From: JBCBCP01 sp039817385
Lineage (GTDB): Bacteria; Pseudomonadota; Alphaproteobacteria; Rhodobacterales; Rhodobacteraceae
DNA length: 64,000 nucleotides
Direction of reading: 5' to 3'
Assembly: GCA_039817385.1 (NCBI GenBank)
Contig: JBCBVY010000002.1
Coordinates: 124,001 to 188,000, forward strand
Position 1 is the first letter of the stretch. Each line of letters opens with the position of its first letter. Shown in pieces: positions 53,588 to 62,294 of this stretch. The notes beneath the pieces are model-generated. The model saw nothing but the letters and a program-made list of their open reading frames with translations. It was not told where the DNA came from and made no database searches. A program made the translations under genes and the position numbers.

Positions 53588-54565
53588 CTATTCCGCGGCC
53601 AGCTTTGCCGCGCGCTTTTTCGCGGCGTGGGCCATCATGCCCTCGCGCACCCAAGCGCCATCATCCCACGCCTTGTTGCGGGCCTCGATCCGGTCGGCGC
53701 TGGCCGGGCCGTTGCCGTTTAGCACGTCAAAGAATTCGGTCCAGTCCGGCTGCGCGAAGTCATAGCCGCCTTTTTCCTCATTCCACGTGAGCGTCTCGTC
53801 CGGGATGGTCAGACCAAGGTACTCTGCCTGCGGCACGGTCTGGTCGACGAATTTCTGGCGCAGCTCGTCATTGGAGCTGATCTTGATTTTCCACGCCATC
53901 GACTGTTCGGAGTGCACCGAGTCCGCGTCCGACGGGCCGAACATCATCAGCGACGGATACCAGAACCTGTTCAGCGCATCCTGCGCCATGCGCTTTTGCG
54001 CCTCTGTGCCATTCGCCATCTTCATCATGATGTCGAAGCCTTGGCGCTGGTGGAAGCTTTCCTCCTTGCAGATGCGCACCATCGCGCGGGCATAGGGCCC
54101 GTAAGATGTGCGTTGCAGCGGCACCTGGTTCATGATCGCCGCCCCATCAACCAGCCAGCCAACCGCGCCCATGTCGGCCCAGGTCAGGGTCGGGTAGCTG
54201 AAGATGGAGCTATACTTCATCCGACCGTCCAGCAGCTGCCGCGTCAGCTCATCGCGGGACATGCCCAGCGTTTCCGCCGCGCAGTAAAGGTAGAGGCCAT
54301 GCCCCGCCTCGTCCTGCACTTTGGCCAGCAGGATCGCCTTGCGCTCAAGCGTCGGCGCGCGGGTGATCCAATTGCCCTCAGGCAGCTGGCCAACGATTTC
54401 GGAATGGGCGTGTTGGCCGATCTGGCGGATCAGAGTCTTTCGATAGCCTTCGGGCATCCAGTCTTTCGGCTCGATCTTCTCGCCCGCTTCAATACGCGCC
54501 TGGAAGGCGGCGAGCTTGGCCGGATCGTCTTGCGTCTTCTCGGATTTGATCATCTGTGCATACAT
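53588..54565 (-). CDS. paaA: Phenylacetyl-CoA 1,2-epoxidase catalytic subunit
   Basis: A 325-residue di-iron oxygenase subunit that epoxidises the ring of phenylacetyl-CoA. Ferritin-like ligand motifs are seen in VQDEAGHGLYLYCAAETLG and ICKEESFHQRQGFDIMM. Start MYAQMIKSEK; the end KKRAAKLAAE overlaps nothing, leaving 3 bases to the VOC gene. The gene is 30 bases from the thiolase on the same strand. Confidence 0.98.
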   Translation of the reverse strand: MYAQMIKSEKTQDDPAKLAAFQARIEAGEKIEPKDWMPEGYRKTLIRQIGQHAHSEIVGQLPEGNWITRAPTLERKAILLAKVQDEAGHGLYLYCAAETLGMSRDELTRQLLDGRMKYSSIFSYPTLTWADMGAVGWLVDGAAIMNQVPLQRTSYGPYARAMVRICKEESFHQRQGFDIMMKMANGTEAQKRMAQDALNRFWYPSLMMFGPSDADSVHSEQSMAWKIKISSNDELRQKFVDQTVPQAEYLGLTIPDETLTWNEEKGGYDFAQPDWTEFFDVLNGNGPASADRIEARNKAWDDGAWVREGMMAHAAKKRAAKLAAE

Positions 54566-54595
54566 CGTCAGACCCTTTCGAGGATAAAAAATGTT

Positions 54596-55798
54596 TTACG
54601 CGCGCTCGAGAATAAGCGCGACGCCCTGGCCAACACCCACGCACATTGTGCACAGGGCATAGCGGCCACCGGTTCGTTTCAGTTGATAGGCTGCCGTCAT
54701 CACCAGACGCGCGCCGGACATGCCCAGCGGATGGCCAATGGCGATGGCGCCGCCTTGTGCATTCACGCGCGGATCGTCATCCGCGACGCCAAGCGCCCGC
54801 AGCGTGGCGAGGCCCTGGGAGGCGAACGCCTCGTTCAGTTCAATCACGTCCATCTGGTCGACGGTCAGCCTGCACCGCGCCAGCACCTTTTGTGAGGCGG
54901 GCACCGGGCCGATCCCCATGACCCGCGGCGCAACGCCGGCGGCGTTCATCGCGACGATGCGGACCATCGGGGTCAGGCCGTGCTCCTTTGCAGCGTCCTC
55001 GGACGCGATCAGCAAGGCGGCGGCGCCGTCATTCACGCCTGACGCGTTGCCTGCGGTCACCGTCTTGTCCGGCCCGTTCACGCCGCGCAGCGTGGCCAGC
55101 TTGTCCGCGCCGGTTCCGGGGCGCGGGTGCTCGTCCGTGTCCATAATGATCGGATCGCCCTTGCGCTGCGGGATCGTGACCGCGGCGATCTCGTCCGCAA
55201 AGGCACCCGCCTCATGCGCTACAGCCCAGCGCTCCTGCGAGCGGGCGGCAAAGGCGTCCTGATCGGCGCGGCTGACCTGGTAATCCTCGGCCACATTGTC
55301 GGCCGTTTCCGGCATCGAATCGGTGCCATATTTGGCCTTCATCTTTGGGTTCACAAAGCGCCAGCCGATGGTTGTGTCGTAAATCGCGTTGCCACGAGAG
55401 AAGGCTGTTTCGGCCTTTGGCATCACGAACGGGGCGCGGGACATTGATTCGACCCCGCCAGCGATCACCATGTCCAGATCTCCGGCCTTGATCCCGCGAG
55501 CGGCAGCCCCAACCGCGTCCATGCCCGATGCGCACAGGCGGTTGATCGTCGCGCCTGGAACGGTCTCGGGCAGGCCCGCCAGCAGGGCAGCCATGCGCGC
55601 AACGTTGCGATTGTCCTCGCCCGCCTGGTTTGCACAGCCATAGATCACGTCATCCAGCGCGCCCCAGTCCACGCCAGCGTTCCGCGCCATCAGCGCCGCG
55701 ATGGGCGCGGCCGCGAGATCGTCGGTGCGAACCGAAGACAATGCGCCGCCGTATCGTCCAATCGGCGTGCGCTGCGCGTCACAGATATAGGCGTCCAT
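54596..55798 (-). CDS. paaJ: 3-oxoadipyl-CoA / 3-oxo-5,6-dehydrosuberyl-CoA thiolase
   Basis: A 400-residue thiolase that releases acetyl-CoA in the last steps of phenylacetate breakdown and can also serve the beta-ketoadipate route (PcaF). Catalytic Cys in NRLCASGMDAV near 90, GxxxxHP block GGAIAIGHPLGMSG, and CTMCVGVGQG near the end. The ATG at 55798 has GGAGG upstream (GGGAGGAAGCGG); start MDAYICDAQRTPIGRYGG is the usual one. It heads the paa unit, and the 200-base region upstream should hold the promoter. Confidence 0.95.
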   Translation of the reverse strand: MDAYICDAQRTPIGRYGGALSSVRTDDLAAAPIAALMARNAGVDWGALDDVIYGCANQAGEDNRNVARMAALLAGLPETVPGATINRLCASGMDAVGAAARGIKAGDLDMVIAGGVESMSRAPFVMPKAETAFSRGNAIYDTTIGWRFVNPKMKAKYGTDSMPETADNVAEDYQVSRADQDAFAARSQERWAVAHEAGAFADEIAAVTIPQRKGDPIIMDTDEHPRPGTGADKLATLRGVNGPDKTVTAGNASGVNDGAAALLIASEDAAKEHGLTPMVRIVAMNAAGVAPRVMGIGPVPASQKVLARCRLTVDQMDVIELNEAFASQGLATLRALGVADDDPRVNAQGGAIAIGHPLGMSGARLVMTAAYQLKRTGGRYALCTMCVGVGQGVALILERA

Positions 55799-55855
55799 CC
55801 GCTTCCTCCCTGGCACGGCAACTTATGGCGCTCTGCGATTCGAGGCAAGAATTGT

Positions 55856-55891
55856 GTTACGTTTTTGAAGAATGCCGCTCCATATCGTAAC
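55856..55891. promoter_or_regulatory. Interrupted dyad upstream of the paa unit
   Basis: GTTACG (55856-55861) and CGTAAC (55886-55891) are inverted with 24 bp between, about 60-95 bp upstream of the thiolase start. PaaX sites in Escherichia coli are also widely spaced inverted half-sites, but of another sequence. A regulator site here is inferred; the dyad is short. Confidence 0.3.
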
Positions 55892-55999
55892 GTGTTGTGC
55901 GATATTCTGCGTTCTTTTGTTACCCTGCGGCGAACGCAGCGCAGCCACACACGCCGCTAGGATCGTCGTGTTTCGGCTGCTGAACAAAGGTAGGATGAG

Positions 56000-56086
56000 T
56001 GGTGCCCAGAAGAGGACTCGAACCTCCACGACCTTTCGGTCACTGGTACCTGAAACCAGCGCGTCTACCAATTCCGCCATCTGGGC
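56000..56086 (-). tRNA. tRNA-Leu (anticodon CAG)
   Basis: An 87-base tRNA on the minus strand with a 7-bp acceptor stem (GCCCAGA/TCTGGGC), class II long variable arm, anticodon stem CTGGT/ACCAG with loop TTCAGGT (CAG), T-loop GGTTCGAGTCC and encoded CCA at 56002-56000. It reads CUG leucine codons, the main Leu codon in this GC-rich genome. It lies in the gap between the paa unit and the NDUFA9-like gene and has no integrase beside it. Confidence 0.95.
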
Positions 56087-56322
56087 ACGGGTTGGTGAGC
56101 CACGCGTGTAAGCGCGGGGGCAGAGGGAGTCAACGCCGTTTTGACGCTTTGCGCGGCTGAAGGCACAGGACGCTCCACTCACACCGGCAAAGCCCCCTTT
56201 GCAGAAATTGCTGCACGTTTTCTTGGCCACATGAAACGAGCATGAGCGCGCCAATTTGGCGTCTTGCCCGTGTGCGGGCACGGGGCTAACTGCAAGCGTA
56301 CAAAAGGCGCGGAGAGCGGAAC

Positions 56323-57303
56323 ATGTCCAAACTGGTAACGATCTACGGCGGCTCGGGGTTTGTGGGGCGCTATATTGCGCGGCGCATGGCTCAGGCGGGC
56401 TGGCGCGTACGGGTTGCGGTGCGCCGTCCGAACGAAGCGCTCTTCGTCAAGACTTACGGCGTTGTTGGCCAGGTTGAGCCCGTGCTTTGCAATATTCGCG
56501 ACGATGCCTCGGTGGCGTCGGCGCTTCAAAGCGCGGATGCGGTGGTGAACTGCGTTGGCATCCTCGCGCGCGACGGCAAAAACACCTTTGACGCGGTGCA
56601 GGCCGAAGGGGCCGAACGGATTGCGAAGGTCGCTGCCGCGGCGGGCATCCAGAGCATGGTCCAGATTTCTGCCATCGGGGCAGACCCCAGCTCTGACAGC
56701 GAATACGCCCGCACCAAGGCCGAGGGGGAGCAGGCGGTGCTGCGCCACATGCCGGATGCGGTCATCCTGCGCCCATCGATCATTTTTGGCACCGAAGACC
56801 AGTTCTTTAACCGCTTTGCAGCCATGTCGCGGTTGGGCCCTGCGCTGCCCGTTGTCGGCGCGGATACGAAGTTCCAGCCGGTCTATGTCGACGATGTCGC
56901 CCACGCGGCGGAGCTGGCGCTGACGGGCCGTGCTGCGCCGGGGATCTACGAGCTGGGCGGGCCGGAGGTGCGCACCTTCCGCGAGTTGATGCAGATGATG
57001 CTTCAGATCGTGCGCCGCCGCCGCCTGATCCTGAACGTGCCGTTTTTCGCCGCGCGGATCATGGCGCTGGGCGGGGCTGTGGGCGAGTTCCTGAGCCTTG
57101 GTATCTTCAAATCGCCGATCACAAGCGATCAGGTCACCAACCTGATGAAGGACAACGTCGTGTCTGAAGGGGCGCGCGGCTTTGCCGATCTGGGGATCGA
57201 GCCGCAGGACATGGACGCGATCCTGCCCGACTACCTGTGGCGCTTCCGCCCCTCGGGCCAATACGACGCGATCAAGGAAAGCGCACAGAACCTCAAGGGG
57301 TAA
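56323..57303 (+). CDS. NDUFA9-like NAD(P)-binding complex I accessory protein
   Basis: A 326-residue atypical short-chain dehydrogenase. N-terminal Rossmann motif VTIYGGSGFVGRYIARRM, then RVRVAVRRPNEALFV and the VNCVGILARDGKN, FARTKAEGEQAVL-like block. It matches bacterial homologs of the mitochondrial complex I subunit NDUFA9, thought to hold NADPH and stabilise NADH:quinone oxidoreductase. Whether it binds complex I here is inferred. SD GGAG lies 12 bases upstream of the ATG. Its 3' end overlaps the next, convergent small gene by 11 bases. Confidence 0.9.
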   Translation: MSKLVTIYGGSGFVGRYIARRMAQAGWRVRVAVRRPNEALFVKTYGVVGQVEPVLCNIRDDASVASALQSADAVVNCVGILARDGKNTFDAVQAEGAERIAKVAAAAGIQSMVQISAIGADPSSDSEYARTKAEGEQAVLRHMPDAVILRPSIIFGTEDQFFNRFAAMSRLGPALPVVGADTKFQPVYVDDVAHAAELALTGRAAPGIYELGGPEVRTFRELMQMMLQIVRRRRLILNVPFFAARIMALGGAVGEFLSLGIFKSPITSDQVTNLMKDNVVSEGARGFADLGIEPQDMDAILPDYLWRFRPSGQYDAIKESAQNLKG

Positions 57304-57526
57304 TCAAGGGTGCATCCCGCGTGACTTGCCCTTCGGCGGGAGCCGGCAAGATGCCATACGTGCCCTCCGCCACAAGCAGTACTCCAATCACAAGCGCGAC
57401 GATCGCCATTGACAGGTCGCCTCCGTCAATTTTTGAGGCTCGCCAAAACTTTTTGGCGGACCAAGCTAACATGCCGAGCCCTCCCGCCGCTGTCATGGCA
57501 GGCATGAACATATCGCTGAAGTCCAT
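57293..57526 (-). CDS. Small two-helix membrane protein, 77 aa
   Basis: A 77-residue protein with two predicted membrane helices (MFMPAMTAAGGLGMLAW, about 6-22; MAIVALVIGVLLVAEGTYGIL, about 40-60), a basic loop between (KKFWRASK) and a Pro-rich end. ATG at 57526 has an excellent GGAGGT 6 bases upstream; a start nine codons earlier lacks one. I do not recognise a function. It overlaps the 3' end of the NDUFA9-like gene and lies next to an AT-rich gap. Confidence 0.72.
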   Translation of the reverse strand: MDFSDMFMPAMTAAGGLGMLAWSAKKFWRASKIDGGDLSMAIVALVIGVLLVAEGTYGILPAPAEGQVTRDAPLITP

Positions 57527-57657
57527 GAAGGCACCTCCAAGCATCTGTGACATGCCCCACAGTTGCCAGAACTGCCCTCCTTTGCAAGAAAATAATAGTA
57601 TGTTTTCAAATATAGTAGGAAGATACGATCAAGATACAGGGTTGTCCATGTAGTAAC

Positions 57658-57688
57658 TTGCAAAATGTAGAAATATTTCCTGTATATA
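57658..57688 (+). promoter_or_regulatory. Possible promoter of the orphan HTH gene
   Basis: TTGCAA (57658-57663) and TATATA (57683-57688) with a long 19-bp spacer in visibly AT-rich sequence, about 80 bases ahead of the GTG at 57767. Spacing is suboptimal, so weak support. Confidence 0.3.
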
Positions 57689-57766
57689 GTGGCCGATATT
57701 TGAACCTTCTTGCTTGATTGCTTTGTTTCTGCTACGAAGCGAAAAACGAAGATTGAGGTGCTCGCA

Positions 57767-58303
57767 GTGGCGACTAAGAAAGAAGTTCCTGACACTTTGC
57801 TTTCTATCCGACCCCAAGAGGGAGGTACTGTGATAGTCGAGGGCCTTAGTAAAAGACTCGATGCACTCGGCCTGACACCTGGTGCGGCAGGTCATGTGTC
57901 AGGCGTAGCCCCACGAACAATTGAGCGTATGCTCTCCAAGCAAACTGTTCGGCGAAAATCAGTCGAAGATCTTGTGCGCGGTTTGACCGAGGCTGGTATC
58001 CCGCTGGACGTCGAGGCTGATTTTGTTATCGCAAAACCGGCATCGGTATCCACTGATGTAGAACTCTCTAACGTGCAGGGCATTCCGGGTCAGGCTGTTG
58101 AGTTCCCAGTTGACGTGGAACTTGCGAACATAGAGCAGAATGTGGATGCCCTCGTCGATAAGCTAAGCCTTTTGACCCGCCGGTTCAGGAAGAATGGTAC
58201 CGCGATGCTAGGGGTTGAGGTGTTTTCCCTGATGCAAGCGAAAGAGAATTTTGATCAATTGTTCGATCAGTTGATAAAGATTCATTCAAAACACAATTCT
58301 TAG
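57767..58303 (+). CDS. Orphan HTH-domain protein in AT-rich patch
   Basis: A 178-residue protein, start GTG with GAGGTG 6 bases upstream. Residues about 36-79 fit an XRE-like helix-turn-helix (LTPGAAGHVSGVAPRTIERMLS then KSVEDLVRGLTEAGI). Residues 80-130 are acidic and Ser/Val-rich; the C-terminal 50 residues look helical (VDALVDKLSLLTRRF, FDQLFDQLIKIHSK). Base and codon use differ from the neighbours: the 5' gap and the gene have many A/T-ending codons, suggesting foreign origin. No toxin, integrase or phage gene is beside it. It overlaps the uppP stop by 4 bases (convergent). Confidence 0.72.
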   Translation: MATKKEVPDTLLSIRPQEGGTVIVEGLSKRLDALGLTPGAAGHVSGVAPRTIERMLSKQTVRRKSVEDLVRGLTEAGIPLDVEADFVIAKPASVSTDVELSNVQGIPGQAVEFPVDVELANIEQNVDALVDKLSLLTRRFRKNGTAMLGVEVFSLMQAKENFDQLFDQLIKIHSKHNS

Positions 58304-59103
58304 CTGTAGGCCCAGATCAGCAGCCCAATGCCGAGCAGGCAGCGGTAGATCACGTAAGGCGTGAAGCTGACGGTGCGCAGCAGGCGCATCATGATCCACA
58401 GCGCCAGCAAGGCGCAGGCAAAGGCGAAGACCGCAGCGATTAACCCGTCGCGCATCAGCGCCCAGTTCGCTTGCCCCGCCACGTCGAGGCCCAGCAGCGT
58501 GCCGGAGGCGATGATGGTCGGGATGCTCATGAGCATCGCAAGCCGCGCCGCGCCTTCCCGGTCATAGCCCAGCGCGCGGCCCGCGGTGATACAGATGCCC
58601 GCGCGCGAAGTGCCCGGGATCAGCGCAATCGCTTGGGCGAGGCCCATGAGGGCGGCGTCTTTCAGGCTCCATTGCGCTGCGGTGCGCTCTTTCGGGCCGC
58701 GCTGATCGGCGAGGTACAGAACGATCCCAAAGCCCAGCATCGCCCAGCCGATCACAGCGACGGAGCGTAGCGCCTCGGCCAATCCCGTCAGATGCAGCAG
58801 GGCGCCCGCAATCACCACCGGCACAGTTGCGATGGCGAGGCACAGGGCAAGAAAGGCGCCGCCGGTGTCCACCTTCCCGCGCAAGAGCCGGCCCGTACCG
58901 GCCAGCGCCAGCTTCACGTCGGCCCAGAAATACAGAATCACCGCGCCCAGCGTCCCGATATGGACCGCCACATCGATGGCGAGGCCTTGGTCCTCCGCGC
59001 CGGTCACCTGCGGCAGCAGGACAAGATGGCCCGAGCTGGAGACCGGCAGGAACTCCGTCAGGCCCTGAATGGCGGCGATCAAAAGGAGATGAAACAGCGA
59101 CAT
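58300..59103 (-). CDS. uppP: Undecaprenyl-diphosphatase
   Basis: A 267-residue membrane phosphatase that recycles the C55 lipid carrier used for peptidoglycan and surface polysaccharides; also called BacA. Signature GLTEFLPVSSSGHLVLLPQ near the N-terminus and ALIPGTSRAGICITAGRALG with the catalytic PGxSRxG pattern. About eight hydrophobic segments. It follows the same carrier cycle used by the glycan locus upstream but lies 15 kb away. A 211-base gap to gltD, divergent, is available for promoters. Confidence 0.97.
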   Translation of the reverse strand: MSLFHLLLIAAIQGLTEFLPVSSSGHLVLLPQVTGAEDQGLAIDVAVHIGTLGAVILYFWADVKLALAGTGRLLRGKVDTGGAFLALCLAIATVPVVIAGALLHLTGLAEALRSVAVIGWAMLGFGIVLYLADQRGPKERTAAQWSLKDAALMGLAQAIALIPGTSRAGICITAGRALGYDREGAARLAMLMSIPTIIASGTLLGLDVAGQANWALMRDGLIAAVFAFACALLALWIMMRLLRTVSFTPYVIYRCLLGIGLLIWAYS

Positions 59104-59314
59104 ATGCCTGACCTTTTGGGCGGGTATACAAGGGGCGGCGGCTAAGTCGAAGCCCGAACATTAGGTCCGATGCGGCCTTAAAACTTGCCGCAATGCAGCA
59201 CGCGGGCCGTCTTGCGCCGAGAATTTCGATAATAAAGGTCAGCACTTTTGCCTTTTCATCGCGCGCAGCTTCGGCTAGACCGCGCGGGCTGAAGGATTTG
59301 AGGGAGCGGCAGCA

Positions 59315-60751
59315 ATGGCCAAGCAACCGATGTTGAAGTTTGTGAGCACGCCGCGGGATATGCCACAAAAGCGGGGCGCCGAGGTCCGCCGTGAAGACTT
59401 CCGTGAAATCTACGCGGAGTATGCGGAGGCCAAGGCGCAGGAGCAGGCGAGCCGTTGTTCGCAATGCGGTGTGCCGTATTGCCAGTCGCACTGCCCCCTG
59501 CACAACAACATCCCCGATTGGCTGCGCCTGACTGCCGAAGGCCGCTTGCAGGAAGCCTACGAGGTCAGCCAGGCGACAAACACCTTCCCGGAAATCTGCG
59601 GCCGCATCTGCCCGCAGGATCGCCTGTGCGAAGGCAATTGCGTGATTGAACAGTCCGGCCACGGCACCGTCACAATCGGCAGCATCGAAAAATACATCAC
59701 CGACACCGCGTGGGAAGAAGGCTGGGTGCAGCCGATCACACCGGCGCAGGAGCGCAGCGAATCTGTTGGCATCATCGGCGCGGGCCCTGGCGGGCTGGCG
59801 GCAGCGGACGTACTGCGCCGGGCAGGTGTGCAGGTCACGATCTATGACCGCTACGACCGCGCGGGTGGCCTGCTGACCTATGGCATACCGGGCTTCAAGC
59901 TGGAGAAGGACGTTGTGATGCGCCGCAACGCACAGCTTGAGGCGGGCGGCGTCACCTTCCGGCTGAATTGCAACGTGGGCGCGGATATCTCCTTGGACGA
60001 GATCCGCGCGGCCCATAACGCGGTGATCATTGCGACGGGTGTCTACAAAAGCCGCGATCTGGACCTGATCAACGCCGAGGCGGACGGGATCGAGAAGGCG
60101 CTCGATTTCCTGACGGCCTCCAACCGCAAAAGCTTTGGTGACGCGGTCGAGGAATTCGACAGCGGGCGCCTGAACGCGGAAGGCAAGCGTGTCGTCGTGA
60201 TTGGTGGCGGCGACACGGCGATGGACTGTGTGCGCACCAGCATCCGTCAGGGCGCAACCTCGGTCAAATGCCTCTACCGCCGCGACCGGGCCAACATGCC
60301 CGGCTCCCAGCGCGAAGTGCAGAATGCGGAGGAGGAAGGCGTTGTGTTCGAATGGCTGAGCGCGCCGAAGGGCTTCACCACTGGGGATAGTGGCGTGGCC
60401 GGTGTCATGGTGCAAAAAATGCGCCTCGGCGCGCCGGACGCGACGGGCCGCCAGACGCCGGAGGTGATCGAAGGCGCCGACTATGTCGAAGAAGCGGACC
60501 TTGTGATCAAGGCGCTGGGGTTCGAGCCCGAAGAGCTGCCCAAGCTTTGGGGCACCGATGGGCTGGAAGTGACCCGTTGGGGCACGATCAAGGCAGAGTT
60601 CGAAAGCGGCCGGACGGCTTTGGACAATGTCTACGCGGTCGGCGATATCGTGCGCGGTGCCAGCCTTGTGGTGTGGGCGATCCGCGATGGGCGCGACTGC
60701 GCCGAAGCGATCCTAAGCTCGCTCGAAAACGCGGCCATCGCGGCAGAGTAA
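59315..60751 (+). CDS. gltD: Glutamate synthase (NADPH) small subunit
   Basis: A 478-residue FAD/NADPH subunit with two 4Fe-4S sites. Cys-rich N-terminus CSQCGVPYCQSHCPLHNNIPDW and RICPQDRLCEGNC, FAD motif GIIGAGPGGLAAADVLRRAG, and NADPH motif VVVIGGGDTAMDCVR, then YAVGDIVRGASLVVWAIRDG. It supplies electrons to GltB for glutamate formation from glutamine and 2-oxoglutarate. SD GGGAG lies 10 bases upstream. gltB begins 1.5 kb downstream, separated by two other genes. Confidence 0.97.
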   Translation: MAKQPMLKFVSTPRDMPQKRGAEVRREDFREIYAEYAEAKAQEQASRCSQCGVPYCQSHCPLHNNIPDWLRLTAEGRLQEAYEVSQATNTFPEICGRICPQDRLCEGNCVIEQSGHGTVTIGSIEKYITDTAWEEGWVQPITPAQERSESVGIIGAGPGGLAAADVLRRAGVQVTIYDRYDRAGGLLTYGIPGFKLEKDVVMRRNAQLEAGGVTFRLNCNVGADISLDEIRAAHNAVIIATGVYKSRDLDLINAEADGIEKALDFLTASNRKSFGDAVEEFDSGRLNAEGKRVVVIGGGDTAMDCVRTSIRQGATSVKCLYRRDRANMPGSQREVQNAEEEGVVFEWLSAPKGFTTGDSGVAGVMVQKMRLGAPDATGRQTPEVIEGADYVEEADLVIKALGFEPEELPKLWGTDGLEVTRWGTIKAEFESGRTALDNVYAVGDIVRGASLVVWAIRDGRDCAEAILSSLENAAIAAE

Positions 60752-60790
60752 GCGGCGGGCGTGCGCCCTGCTGCGGCACAAGGAAGTGAT

Positions 60791-61618
60791 GTGAACAAGC
60801 AAGTGGCAAAACTCGGGATCACCTGTGTGGTGGACACCGACCTGCTTCAGGTCTGGCAGCATGTTGGCCAGCCCGGGGCAGAGACGCTTGTCGTGTCGTT
60901 TGCCTCTGTCGGAGCGGACCCAGATACCGCGCCACCGCTGGAATTTCCAAAGCTGGCCACGCAGAACGGCGCAGGCCCTGCGCTCTTCATCGTGGACAAA
61001 ACGCGCAGCTGGCTGAACGCGCCGGGGCTGCTCGAAGATGTCGTGGCCCAGATCGAAAAATGCGCCGACCGACATGGCGTGCGCCGCATCGTGACCATCG
61101 GCAATTCGATGGGCGGGTATAACGCGGCGCTGATCGCGGGCTTTACCAAGGTCGATGTTGCGCTGTGCTTTTCGCCGCAGGCGTCGGTGCACCCGGATGT
61201 GGTGGGCGACGATCTGCGCTGGCCGCGGTACCGGGTGGGCATCGACCCGCATCGGTTTACGGGGCTGGGCGCGCATCTGTCGGATCAGACGCGTTACGTT
61301 GCGGTCTTTGGCGACCGCGCGCGCGAGGCGCCGCAGTTCCGGCGTTTCCCTGACGCGGGCAACGTCACAGTGCTAATGCTACCGGGGCAGGGGCACGGGA
61401 CGGCCTTTACGCTGAAGAAGTTTGGCCTTCTGGGCGATGCGGTGGCGCTGGCCTTTGACGGCAACATGCAAGGGCTGCTGGCCTACCTGGGTGACAAACT
61501 TGACGCCTACCCGCGCCGCGCGGATCAGACGGGCCTTGCGCCGGTGCGCCTGCGCGATGGCGATCTGGAACGCGCCGCGCAGGCCGCGATGGCAAGCGGG
61601 GAGCTGCACCTTGATTAA
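60791..61618 (+). CDS. Alpha/beta-hydrolase-fold protein of unknown substrate
   Basis: A 275-residue protein between gltD and gltB. It has a nucleophile elbow IGNSMGGYNAAL (GxSxG, Ser near 112) and a possible catalytic His in PGQGHGTAFTLKKF; the acid may be Asp in VFGDRARE. Other parts (TLVVSFASVG, RWPRYRVGIDP) do not match a named family that I recognise. GTG at 60791 with AAGGA upstream is preferred to GTG 60761. The 3' end overlaps the next gene by 8 bases, so coupling is likely. No signal peptide. Confidence 0.75.
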   Translation: MNKQVAKLGITCVVDTDLLQVWQHVGQPGAETLVVSFASVGADPDTAPPLEFPKLATQNGAGPALFIVDKTRSWLNAPGLLEDVVAQIEKCADRHGVRRIVTIGNSMGGYNAALIAGFTKVDVALCFSPQASVHPDVVGDDLRWPRYRVGIDPHRFTGLGAHLSDQTRYVAVFGDRAREAPQFRRFPDAGNVTVLMLPGQGHGTAFTLKKFGLLGDAVALAFDGNMQGLLAYLGDKLDAYPRRADQTGLAPVRLRDGDLERAAQAAMASGELHLD

Positions 61619-62291
61619 GCGCCTAACCCTGACCCTTGCCGTGCTGGCCGCGCCCGCTGCCGCAAGCAATGTATTCACCCCGCCCGAGGGGTGCACGCCG
61701 CAGCTGACGATCCAGACGCGGTCCTGCAAGGTCGAAAACATCTATACCTGCGCCTCCGATGCGCCAGGGGACAAGTGGCGCGCCGTGTCGGATCAAAGCG
61801 GCCCGATCTTTGTCAGCCGCATCGATGATGAAACGCAGTGGATGGAAAGCTACGAGCTGTTCCCGACGGTGCGCACCCAAATCCGCCTGCCCGCAGAGGA
61901 TCCGGCCAGCCTGACCGAATTGCTGGAGACGGGGATCGACACCTATGATTTCGTACAGGAATCTGGTGGGCGCATCGTGCGGGTCGTGGGTTATGACCGG
62001 CTCACCGGCGATGATGTTCTGATCGATGATGAGCCGCTGCTGGGCACCGAATTTTCCGTCCGCTATGAGGATTTCAACGGCGTCTACCTGACCGTGACAG
62101 GCACCGAATACGTCTCTGTCCGGCACCGCCGTTTCATCGGGGGCCTTTCTACCCGGACATGGGGCGAGGTGTCCGAGGACCGCGACCATTCCCCTGTCGA
62201 ATTCATCTACCCGGGCGAAGACGGGTTCTTTGCTACCAAGCCGAAATATGATTGCGAGGAAACCCTCGCGTCCTTCCGACCAAGGAGCTGA
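61611..62291 (+). CDS. Exported protein of unknown function
   Basis: A 226-residue secreted protein. MIKRLTLTLAVLAAPAAAS is a signal peptide if the TTG at 61611 is the start; it overlaps the preceding stop by 8 bases. The mature part has four cysteines near the N-terminus (EGCTPQLTI, SCKVENIYTC) and one later (YDCEETL), then beta-rich sequence (TQIRLPAEDPASLTELLETG, VSVRHRRFIGGLSTRTWGEV). I do not recognise a family. It is 3 bases before gltB. Confidence 0.72.
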   Translation: MIKRLTLTLAVLAAPAAASNVFTPPEGCTPQLTIQTRSCKVENIYTCASDAPGDKWRAVSDQSGPIFVSRIDDETQWMESYELFPTVRTQIRLPAEDPASLTELLETGIDTYDFVQESGGRIVRVVGYDRLTGDDVLIDDEPLLGTEFSVRYEDFNGVYLTVTGTEYVSVRHRRFIGGLSTRTWGEVSEDRDHSPVEFIYPGEDGFFATKPKYDCEETLASFRPRS

Positions 62292-62294
62292 CAC

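Noticed and set aside
55799..56322. Genomic-island border at tRNA-Leu
   Set aside because: No integrase, no repeat of the tRNA 3' end, and neighbours are ordinary core genes; the nearest unusual DNA is 1.4 kb away.
58562..60415. 617-codon minus-strand frame across uppP and gltD
   Set aside because: Lies in another frame of uppP and opposite gltD; both have full motifs, so this is chance.
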